DNA of 64,000 bases from UBA6136 sp044350805. Its GTDB lineage: Bacteria; Pseudomonadota; Gammaproteobacteria; Methylococcales; Methylococcaceae. The stretch's first letter is position 1. Every line of letters starts with the position of its first letter. The notes beneath the pieces are model-generated. The model did not search any database. It was not told the origin of the DNA and saw nothing but the letters and a program-made list of their open reading frames with translations. The stretch is from contig JBILGU010000011.1 of assembly GCA_044350805.1 (NCBI GenBank), positions 20,701-84,700 of the forward strand, read 5' to 3'. The translations under genes were made by a program, and so were the position numbers. Shown in pieces: positions 1 to 6,595 of this stretch.

Positions 1-1
1 T

Positions 2-304
2 GACGTCAGTGCCTCAACGGTCGTGTGGGAGAAACCTATTGCTGGATCAGCCCGCGAACTTCTAAATCTTGCCGAAGAAGCCCAGGGCTCTGCGTCCATT
101 CGAGAGGACATGCCTCAGGATAAATGGCTGTTTGACTATCTGACCCTCCGGGCCCAACCGGCAATGCAGTGTATGGAAGAGGCCCTTGCGGCAGGGTTCT
201 CGTAGAAGCAGATCAGGGACGCGAGGGAGAGGCTAAGGCAATGGTTGAGTGGGGCTGGGAATAAAAGGACTGCGTTATTTGCCGAACATGCATTGAGCGA
301 TTAG
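2..304 (+). pseudogene. C-terminal remnant of a replication ATPase/primase-like gene, internal stop
   Basis: The frame is open from the left edge, so the gene begins outside the window. A TAG at 203-205 interrupts it, yet the same frame continues with protein-like sequence (KQIRDARERLRQWL) to a second stop at 302-304. The segment AAGFS-stop-KQIRDARERL resembles the tail of phage/ICE RepA-type AAA ATPases, where a Trp often follows Gly-Phe-Ser, so TGG to TAG is the likely lesion. Family assignment is an inference from this short motif. A further mobile-element relic lies at 4.1-4.4 kb. Confidence 0.4.
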
Positions 305-508
305 ACGTAAATGCCGGCCTTACCTCTGGGTTTTCGCCAGCCTTAAAGTTCCTCAGGATGGCATGCAATTTTTGGGGCTTGCCACTCTACAGCGAATGCT
401 GCGCTGGTCTATGGCACACACAGTTCGGGCGTTTTCTTCAAAAAACGGCCTCATCTTTTATTGGCAAGGACATTGCTAAATATAATTATTTACCAAAGGG
501 CTATTTAG
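305..508. other. Intergenic spacer before the exported-protein genes
   Basis: No gene is supported here. A short open frame at 358-576 overlaps the start of the next gene and has no recognisable domain. An AAAGGG element at 496-501, about 8 bases before the ATG at 509, is the probable ribosome-binding site of the pentapeptide/PEBP gene. Confidence 0.4.
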
Positions 509-1633
509 ATGGTCTGCATCACATGGAAGTCATTGCTTTTAGGGGCTGTCCTGCTCGGTTTGTCGCCGATAAGTAGTGCGGTGCTGGTTATCGATGGATG
601 TTCACTTGCTCGGGGAGCATCCTGTCCGGGGGTGAACCTCGCGGGGAAAAATCTCGCGAAGGTTGATCTGGCCGGTGCTGATCTGTCCGGCGCAGATTTG
701 TCTGGCTCCAACCTCTCTTTGGCAAAACTGCAAGGGATCAACCTCAAGGATGCCAAGCTTGTCGCTACAAAATTTCGAAACGCAAAACTACTGGGTGCCA
801 ACTTAAAGCAGGCAAATCTGGAAGGCGCAGATTTTATGGGCGCCAACATGGTAAGCGCCAACCTTCAGTATGTGCAGGCTAGTGCCGCAGATTTCAGGCG
901 GATCAAAGGCAATGGAATCGATTTGTTTGGTGCAGACCTGACGGGAAGTAAGTTTCAAGGAGCCAATTTGCGGGCTGCAAATTTGACGAAGTCCAACAGG
1001 ACAGATTCCCAATTTAATGGCGCAACGGTTAAAGGGGCGATTTACGACAGTCCGAATGATCCGGGTAAGGACGGATTCAGTATTCGGTCTAAGGCATTTT
1101 CAGATAATGATCCAATCCCAAAATCCTATTCCTGTGGGGGTATCTCACCGCCGTTGGAGTGGTCTCGTATACCTGCGGGAACGAAAAGCTTTGTTCTGTT
1201 GATTGAAGATCTTGACTTCAAGTATATGGATACATCTCTTCCTTACGGTAACTGGGCTATTTTCAATATACCAGCCTCGGTGACAAGCCTTAATTCTGGT
1301 GCAAGTTCAGCCCTCCCTGAAGGGGTTTTGAATGCGGCAAATGATACTGTAATCGGGCTTGTCTACTCCGGAGCCAAACCCGAGGCTTCATTTGGATATA
1401 ACGCGCCATGTCCTCCAGTGTTTGGTGAAAAGCATAGATTCAAGATCAGTCTTTGGGCTCTTAATGCGACGCTCTCTCCCTTCGCATTCGACTATGAGTG
1501 GAAGGACTTTGGTTTCAAGTTTGCCTACTCGTGGGTGATTCCAAGAGTGCTTGAAGGGACGGATCCAAAGTACCAGAATCTGAGTCAAATGGTCTTGGGT
1601 AAAGCGACGATGATTGGTACTGTTGTTAAGTAA
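509..1633 (+). CDS. Exported pentapeptide-repeat / PEBP (YbhB-like) fusion protein
   Basis: The 374-residue product starts with a signal peptide (hydrophobic residues ~8-22, cleavage after SSA). Residues ~38-180 are pentapeptide repeats of the A(D/N)LxG type, which fold into a right-handed quadrilateral beta-helix. Residues ~190-374 match the YbhB/YbcL class of phosphatidylethanolamine-binding (PEBP) proteins: SKAFSDNDPIPKSYSCGGISPPLEW and the WAIFNIP segment are characteristic of the family. Each domain is common alone; the exported fusion is unusual. The protein probably acts in the periplasm or outside the cell, ligand unknown. The ATG is preceded by AAAGGG. The next gene starts 14 bases downstream and also encodes an exported protein, suggesting co-transcription. 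Confidence 0.8.
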   Translation: MVCITWKSLLLGAVLLGLSPISSAVLVIDGCSLARGASCPGVNLAGKNLAKVDLAGADLSGADLSGSNLSLAKLQGINLKDAKLVATKFRNAKLLGANLKQANLEGADFMGANMVSANLQYVQASAADFRRIKGNGIDLFGADLTGSKFQGANLRAANLTKSNRTDSQFNGATVKGAIYDSPNDPGKDGFSIRSKAFSDNDPIPKSYSCGGISPPLEWSRIPAGTKSFVLLIEDLDFKYMDTSLPYGNWAIFNIPASVTSLNSGASSALPEGVLNAANDTVIGLVYSGAKPEASFGYNAPCPPVFGEKHRFKISLWALNATLSPFAFDYEWKDFGFKFAYSWVIPRVLEGTDPKYQNLSQMVLGKATMIGTVVK

Positions 1634-1647
1634 TAGAGGGTAATTTT

Positions 1648-2892
1648 GTGAGTAGATGGACCTTGGTTTTTTTTGTGCTTCTTTGTTCTTTTGTTTGTGG
1701 TTCAGAATTATCGGCTGCCACACTGATAACTGAGAGTACTTTCTTTAATTTTGAATCGGGAGCCGCATCCGATTTTTCTTTGAATCAGAATATGGTTCTG
1801 TCCCCATCGGACACAGCCACCAATCCTTGGATTGTGTATGGGGGCCTCAATTCAAAGGGGCAACCCAATTTCCCCTACTATTTCAATGATCAGGTTTGGG
1901 GGGCAAGCATTTTTGTTCCGACACAATCTGGAACGGTTACGTCGATTACTCTGGATCTAAAGCCATCCTCCGTCTCCTTGACCCCTCAGCAAGTCATTGT
2001 TGCCCTGTGTCCCAAGACAGGGGATAACAAGACGGGACTGGTTTCGTTTATGTCTTGCGATCTTTACTCAACGCAAACCACTAGTTTCAAATCAACAACC
2101 GATTACACCACGATTACATATACCAATCCCGTTGGCTTCTATACGAATGGCAAGGTAACAGCGGGAACGCCCGTTTGGGTTCTGGTAACTCCAGGTGATG
2201 GAAATTTTGCGCCTGTGGCCCCTGCAGGAAGCCATGTCGATGTGAAGACGGTTCCAGCAGTAGATTCGACGCAGGTACTGTCATCACTAACGGGATTCTA
2301 TTTCACTCTGGATGGGGTCACTTATCCGTTCGTTAACAGCCTGCTATCACCAGTGGCATTTGCCAATGTTAGCCCGGCAAAGAGCTTCAAGATGAAAGGG
2401 CAGGGTGTCCTTGATGTGGCCGATGGCAGTTGCGGTACGGCCAATGGGCAAATTCTTACTCAGACCCCGACCACACAGGCTCAGTTGTGTACCGTCGGGA
2501 CACCTGGGGCAGTGACCACCAACGCTAATTCCGAATATGTTTGGTCATGCACGGGTCGAGGAACAGGAAAGGCCTCTCAATGTAAGACATGGAATGGAAA
2601 ATCTGATCAGTCCCCTCTGGCGCTGGTTTACAAGAGGGCAACTATGACTCGAGGTGCAGGAATGATCATCAAAACACAAGGTGGTCAGGGCTCAGGTGCA
2701 GTGATTTATGCAGTCAACAACCAAGGTGCAACGGCTTGCTGGATCAAAAAGCAGTCAGTAGGTAAGGGTAACTATGCTTACTATTTGCGTGCAGGAAATA
2801 AGAAGGGCGCTTGTGCCGTTATTGCCTCTAAGGCTGCGGACGGTTCTTATAATTCTTCATCCTCTTCGGCTATAACCTTCACTATTCGTTAG
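1648..2892 (+). CDS. Secreted protein with a Cys-containing repeat
   Basis: The 414-residue product has a signal peptide (FVLLCSFVCGSELSAA). Residues ~30-250 are Thr/Ser-rich and predicted beta-rich. Around residues 254-315 is a Cys-paired motif starting DGSCGTANG and ending VWSCTGRGTG, a type seen in many secreted gammaproteobacterial proteins of unknown role. The C-terminus is Ser-rich. I do not recognise a catalytic domain. The start is a GTG preceded by AGAGGG, 14 bases after the pentapeptide/PEBP gene. A matrix or surface protein is possible but is only inference. Confidence 0.65.
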   Translation: MSRWTLVFFVLLCSFVCGSELSAATLITESTFFNFESGAASDFSLNQNMVLSPSDTATNPWIVYGGLNSKGQPNFPYYFNDQVWGASIFVPTQSGTVTSITLDLKPSSVSLTPQQVIVALCPKTGDNKTGLVSFMSCDLYSTQTTSFKSTTDYTTITYTNPVGFYTNGKVTAGTPVWVLVTPGDGNFAPVAPAGSHVDVKTVPAVDSTQVLSSLTGFYFTLDGVTYPFVNSLLSPVAFANVSPAKSFKMKGQGVLDVADGSCGTANGQILTQTPTTQAQLCTVGTPGAVTTNANSEYVWSCTGRGTGKASQCKTWNGKSDQSPLALVYKRATMTRGAGMIIKTQGGQGSGAVIYAVNNQGATACWIKKQSVGKGNYAYYLRAGNKKGACAVIASKAADGSYNSSSSSAITFTIR

Positions 2893-2968
2893 TTTGTACA
2901 CCTCTGCGGGGTTCTATTAGGTTATCCGCCCCCGCATCTTTATCTGACAATTGGTAGGAGGTTTGAGC

Positions 2969-3760
2969 GTGAAAAAAATAGCGTTCCTAATTCTTTTGAT
3001 GAGCTCAGGATTATGTTACGCAACTGTGACGCATATGGATCTGATGGAAATGAAGCCAAGTCCAAATGTAAATCAGAACGGTATTGGGATTTTCGTATAC
3101 AACGGCATGAACGCTCTGGATGCGCTAGGTCCATACCAAACATTTAAGCAGGCGGGCATAAGGACCTATCTCGTTTCTCGGAATAAGGACAAGTTGGTGA
3201 CTACAAGCGATACACCGTCTGCAGGCCTCAAGATTATTGCGGATAAATCATGGGACGAAGTCGAGAAGTTGGATGTCCTTATCGTTCCTGGTGGGGCAAT
3301 TGCAACTGCGCTGATGACTAAGGACGAAGAGGCTCTTAACTGGATTCGTAAAATGGATGTCAATACCTACTACACCGGAAGTGTGTGCACAGGGGCATGG
3401 ATTCTTGGAGCGGCAGGTTTGCTGCAGGGCAGGAAGGTGGCTGCTAATTGGTACCGAGCAAAAGAATTCATGGGCCGGTATGGGGCCACGTATACTGGGA
3501 AAAGATATCAGCAGGATGGAAAATACATCACGGCCGCTGGAGTTACTGCGGGGATTGATATGGCTCTTTATATGATTAAGATGCTGTACAACTCAAAAGA
3601 GTATACGCAGGCAGTAATGTTGGATCTGGAATATGACCCCAAGCCACCGGTTCGTGGCGGGACAGTAAAAAAGTCTGCTCCAGTTGTTTCAAACATGATG
3701 AGAGAAATGTACGACTGGGCTTTTGATATTGTGGTTCCAGGGTTTAGGCCTGCGGATTGA
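2969..3760 (+). CDS. Exported DJ-1/PfpI family protein
   Basis: The product (~263 aa) is a class I glutamine-amidotransferase-like protein of the DJ-1/PfpI superfamily with a signal peptide (KKIAFLILLMSSGLCYA). The nucleophile-elbow Cys lies in SVCTGAWILGAAGLLQG, as in isonitrile hydratase and AraC-type amidase-like domains, and LDVLIVPGG is the preceding strand. Relatives are usually cytoplasmic, so export is notable. I chose the GTG at 2969 because AGGAGG at 2955-2960 is ideally placed; an upstream TTG at 2951 is less likely. The substrate is unknown. It is the last of three exported-protein genes read in the same direction. Confidence 0.8.
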   Translation: MKKIAFLILLMSSGLCYATVTHMDLMEMKPSPNVNQNGIGIFVYNGMNALDALGPYQTFKQAGIRTYLVSRNKDKLVTTSDTPSAGLKIIADKSWDEVEKLDVLIVPGGAIATALMTKDEEALNWIRKMDVNTYYTGSVCTGAWILGAAGLLQGRKVAANWYRAKEFMGRYGATYTGKRYQQDGKYITAAGVTAGIDMALYMIKMLYNSKEYTQAVMLDLEYDPKPPVRGGTVKKSAPVVSNMMREMYDWAFDIVVPGFRPAD

Positions 3761-3868
3761 GCGTTCCATTATTTTATTTAGATAAAATGCGTATTGGGTT
3801 ATCTAGAGTTCTCATGAATCAATAATTAATTTTAGGTTGTCTCCAATCGGACTATGTCCGGACTCTTT

Positions 3869-3902
3869 AGCTTGGTCATCTGGCCGTGACCAAGCTTTTT
3901 TT
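3869..3902 (+). terminator. Rho-independent terminator
   Basis: A perfect 10-bp stem (AGCTTGGTCA / TGACCAAGCT) with an 8-base loop is followed by seven T. It lies about 110 bases past the PfpI gene and could end the run of exported-protein genes. Confidence 0.85.
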
Positions 3903-3938
3903 AGTGAGAAAATGATTGGGGTTATCCGTACGGCGCGA

Positions 3939-4139
3939 ACACTTTTTTGTTACAAAGCAAAGCAAAGCAAAGCAAAGCAAAGCAAAGCAAAGCAAAACAA
4001 AACGGAGAGGACGATCAAGAGAGATCTTGATTTGGCTATGACTCCTTACCGCGAGTTGGTTATGGAGGGCGATGATAAGGGATTAAAGTGGGAAACAGGC
4101 AAAGAACCGAGGGATTTAAAAATCGGACACAGGAGTTGA
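3939..4139 (+). pseudogene. Fragment of a HigB-type (Gp49-like) toxin gene
   Basis: The frame encodes KTERTIKRDLDLAMTPYREL, matching the C-terminal part of the intact HigB in this window (nt 16944-17282; KTEKTSKSDLDLASTRYRDL). The N-terminal two thirds of the toxin are missing and a CAAAG tandem repeat sits where the conserved HCFQKKT segment should be. No antitoxin gene follows. It is a relic rather than a functional toxin. Confidence 0.6.
3953..4003 (+). repeat. Pentanucleotide microsatellite (CAAAG)8 plus two CAAAA units
   Basis: Eight perfect CAAAG units run from 3953 to 3992, followed by two CAAAA-type units. The unit length is not a multiple of three, so copy-number change would shift the frame of the toxin fragment it interrupts. 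Confidence 0.9.
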
Positions 4140-4154
4140 ATGCGTTGTCCCTTT

Positions 4155-4365
4155 CGGGGTAGAAGTGGTCCTCTCCTGATCTCAGGAGCACAGCGACAAC
4201 GTTGATGCTGGAGTTAGAGTCCTGCCCGATATTGTCCACCACTGTTATAAACACATTGAGCCAGATCGAATAAAACGGATATACCATCGAGCCCAACAGA
4301 GGGATGAGCAAAAAGAGGCTTGAGCAAAGTTGGGTTTATTTCTGGCCTATCTGGAGTATACATAA
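4155..4365 (+). pseudogene. C-terminal relic of a P4-type tyrosine integrase
   Basis: Across two frames the segment reads DLRSTATTLMLEL and then, after a frameshift near 4215, VLPDIVHHCYKHIEPDRIKRIY followed by a short tail. This mirrors the HxxR box and the Tyr-containing C-terminus of P4-like integrases, including the intact one at 26322-27653 (HDLRRTCSSLM and HIDPNRMRRIY). A TGA at 4321-4323 replaces the Trp expected in EAW. It marks a former integrated element. Confidence 0.6.
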
Positions 4366-4428
4366 AGCCATTTAAGGCGATTAAGCGCTCGGCTTGATGC
4401 GGGGGGTCTCAAATGGAGCTTATGCTTC

Positions 4429-4722
4429 TCAGTTCTCCCATATTTTCCAGATCGAATATTGAGTTAAATTTATCCCGGTCGATTTGATTTCATCCTCCAT
4501 TCCTAGGATTTCTCGAGTAACTTCAGCGGCTCTGCCTGTTGCTGAGATGGTTTGAGATTCGTCTTTATGTCTTAAGCAGGCGACAGTGTTCCCACGAGGC
4601 ATCGGCCAAGGTGCCTTCCAACGCATTTTATTTCCGATCGTGGGCATTTGATGCCCCCCATGCTTTTCTTCGAGCAACTTCATTACGTCCTTTGCAGTAG
4701 CGCTAAATGAATCATTGGTCAC
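4429..4722 (-). CDS. Small conserved protein of unknown function
   Basis: A 97-residue open frame with a GTG start preceded by AGAGGA. I do not recognise the family. The segment from NTVAC to IKSTG is about 51% identical, without gaps, over 39 residues to the frame near 15243-15362, which shows the C-terminal half is or was a real protein. It sits beside the integrase and toxin relics and may be a leftover of the same mobile DNA, although its own frame is intact. Confidence 0.45.
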   Translation of the reverse strand: MTNDSFSATAKDVMKLLEEKHGGHQMPTIGNKMRWKAPWPMPRGNTVACLRHKDESQTISATGRAAEVTREILGMEDEIKSTGINLTQYSIWKIWEN

Positions 4723-4935
4723 TGGATCCTCTCTTGGCGTAACAGGATAAATTTCAGCCCCTATCGCTGACTGGAATTGATTCGTTGATGCAGTGATGAT
4801 ATCTCGCGGGTGACATGGGCGTTGTCATGAGAGTTGCGAGGTTGACCCCTTAGGGGGTGAGGTCGACAAACGCAAGTGTTACGAGATTAATCATCCAAAA
4901 ATTCGCGTGAATTTACCGTATTCGAATCCCGTCTT
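4723..4935. other. Spacer with a small inverted repeat
   Basis: No gene is supported. A short GC-rich inverted repeat (GACCCCTTAGGGGGT, ~4845-4860) could form a hairpin, but there is no T-tract to make it a clear terminator. Confidence 0.3.
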
Positions 4936-6045
4936 TTAGCTAAGAAAGGTCCTTTCTAGAAACCAGTAGCCTCCAATTAGCGCTGTGAGGGCGGAGCAGC
5001 TGCTGAGGATTCGGTTGGCTTGAGGGGAGGAGTTATTTATCGACCAGATGATCGGTAACACGACCGCGGTGACTGCGATCTGGCCACTTTCAATCCCCAG
5101 GTTGAATGAGAAAAGGGGCATCAGGATTCCTGAGCTACCAGTTGAGATTTCCATTTCCTTCAGAACGCCGGCAAATCCAAATCCATGAATCAGTCCAAAG
5201 CTGAAAGTAAGCCAATGTCTATCTGAAACCTTCTCGCCTTGAATCATGTTCTCAAGGCTCACATAAACGATGGTGGCTGCGATGAGCGGTTCAACAATCG
5301 AGGAGGGTAGTTCAAACAGCTCAAGGCCGGCTAGGGCCAGCGTAATTGAATGGGCGATGGTAAAAAACGTGATGATCTTGAGGGCTGGCCAGAAGTTGTG
5401 GGTGACAGCAAGAAGTGCAAAGAGGAAAAGAAGATGGTCATACCCGGTCAATATATGCTCGATGCCGAGCCTAAAGAAATCGGCAAAAGCGGACCATGTT
5501 GTGACTGGGGTTGCTTGCGGTTTTCGGTCTATATTCAAATCGAGGCTCAACGACGCATCGTCTTTCTTGAGCATCTTTTCCGCTAGAACTTCACCCGAGT
5601 CCTTTCTTAGCGTTACAAATTGTTGGTGTCCATCAGCAAACATCTTAAGAAGTAGAGAGTCGATTTTCAGATTCTCCTCGGGGTGAGCCCTGTAGATAAG
5701 TTCAACATGGGCATTGTTTTGGTTGTCGAACTCTACACGCCCAGATTCTATGGGGTGAGAAATCTTGTCATCGATGATGACTTCAAGCTTGGCATCAACC
5801 AGATCAGCAATCTTAGGTTTAGCCTGAGTGAGTTCCTCCGCTGTCACTTCGGCATCCCTGTCGAAATCCATGGGAACAATGGCTTCAATGTCCTGAGTGG
5901 AAAATGTGACCTTGATTAGCAAGCCAGTTGGGTTGATCGTGACATCCATTGAGCTGAGTCCGGGTGGATGGGCCTGTGCCTCGTTGATCAACACTGAAGC
6001 AAAAAACAGGAGGGAAAGAGAGGTCCCGATCAGTCGTGTTTTCAT
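4936..6045 (-). CDS. hupE: HupE/UreJ_2-family membrane protein, probable nickel transporter
   Basis: The 369-residue product has a signal peptide (LLFFASVLINEAQA), a periplasmic N-terminal region of ~170 residues with an acidic EF-hand-like patch (DFDRDAEVTAEE), then about six membrane helices. The membrane part carries the HupE/UreJ_2 signatures GIEHILTGYDHLLFL, AHSITLALAGL and LIHGFGFAG, whose His and Asp residues are thought to bind metal. Family members are linked to nickel (sometimes cobalt) uptake for hydrogenase or urease. It is divergent from nikR, 83 bases apart, which supports a nickel role. Neither a urease nor a hydrogenase is in the window. Confidence 0.8.
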   Translation of the reverse strand: MKTRLIGTSLSLLFFASVLINEAQAHPPGLSSMDVTINPTGLLIKVTFSTQDIEAIVPMDFDRDAEVTAEELTQAKPKIADLVDAKLEVIIDDKISHPIESGRVEFDNQNNAHVELIYRAHPEENLKIDSLLLKMFADGHQQFVTLRKDSGEVLAEKMLKKDDASLSLDLNIDRKPQATPVTTWSAFADFFRLGIEHILTGYDHLLFLFALLAVTHNFWPALKIITFFTIAHSITLALAGLELFELPSSIVEPLIAATIVYVSLENMIQGEKVSDRHWLTFSFGLIHGFGFAGVLKEMEISTGSSGILMPLFSFNLGIESGQIAVTAVVLPIIWSINNSSPQANRILSSCSALTALIGGYWFLERTFLS

Positions 6046-6128
6046 GGGGATGGTATGACTTTTGTATAAGTAAAAGGGGAGTGGCTTACCAAACCGGTCT
6101 TACCCTGAAAAGCTTTAATCCAATTTTT

Positions 6129-6587
6129 ATGCAACGAATCACCATTTCCATCGATGAGTCACTGGCAGACCAATTTGATCGTCTGATCAGGGATCGTGGA
6201 TACGACAACCGTTCAGAAGCCGTCCGAGACATGGTCAGGAAAGAAATCGGGAGTTATCGACTGGTTAGGAAGGATGCGCTGTATTGCGTAGCATCCTTGT
6301 CCTACGTCTTCAATCATCACGAAAGAAGGCTTGCCGATCGGCTCTCGGGGCTCCAACACCACGCCCATGACCTTGTCGTTTCTTCCATGCGTGTTCATCT
6401 GGATCACGAGGACTGTCTCGAGTCTGTCTTCCTGCGAGGAAAAACGATTGAGGTGAGACAGTTTGCCAACACCGTCTCTGCCGAGACTGGCGTTCGGCAT
6501 AGCGCACTTAATCTGATTGCTGTGCATCTTGCGGATGAACCTATCCAACATCATCACGGGCACTTTCATATGCATCCACATACCTGA
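6129..6587 (+). CDS. nikR: NikR-type nickel-responsive regulator with one altered metal ligand
   Basis: The 152-residue product has the N-terminal ribbon-helix-helix DNA-binding domain (MQRITISIDESLADQFD...YDNRSEAVRDM) and a C-terminal ACT-like metal domain. In E. coli NikR the high-affinity nickel site is His76, His87, His89 and Cys95. Here the segment QHHAHDLVVSSMRVHLDHEDC keeps the equivalents of His76, His89 and Cys95, but the His87 position is Arg (CGT at 6390-6392). The protein ends in a His-rich tail (HHHGHFHMHPHT). I start at the ATG at 6129; the longer frame upstream is not conserved. Its partners are the divergent hupE and the convergent TonB receptor. Confidence 0.85.
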   Translation: MQRITISIDESLADQFDRLIRDRGYDNRSEAVRDMVRKEIGSYRLVRKDALYCVASLSYVFNHHERRLADRLSGLQHHAHDLVVSSMRVHLDHEDCLESVFLRGKTIEVRQFANTVSAETGVRHSALNLIAVHLADEPIQHHHGHFHMHPHT

Positions 6588-6595
6588 AGTCAGCA

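Noticed and set aside
4837..4865. GC-rich inverted repeat as terminator
   Set aside because: There is no T-tract on either side, and the stem is short.
6053..6080. Second NikR site in the hupE-nikR gap
   Set aside because: A single GTATGA half is present at 6053-6058, but the partner half TCATAC at the right distance is missing.
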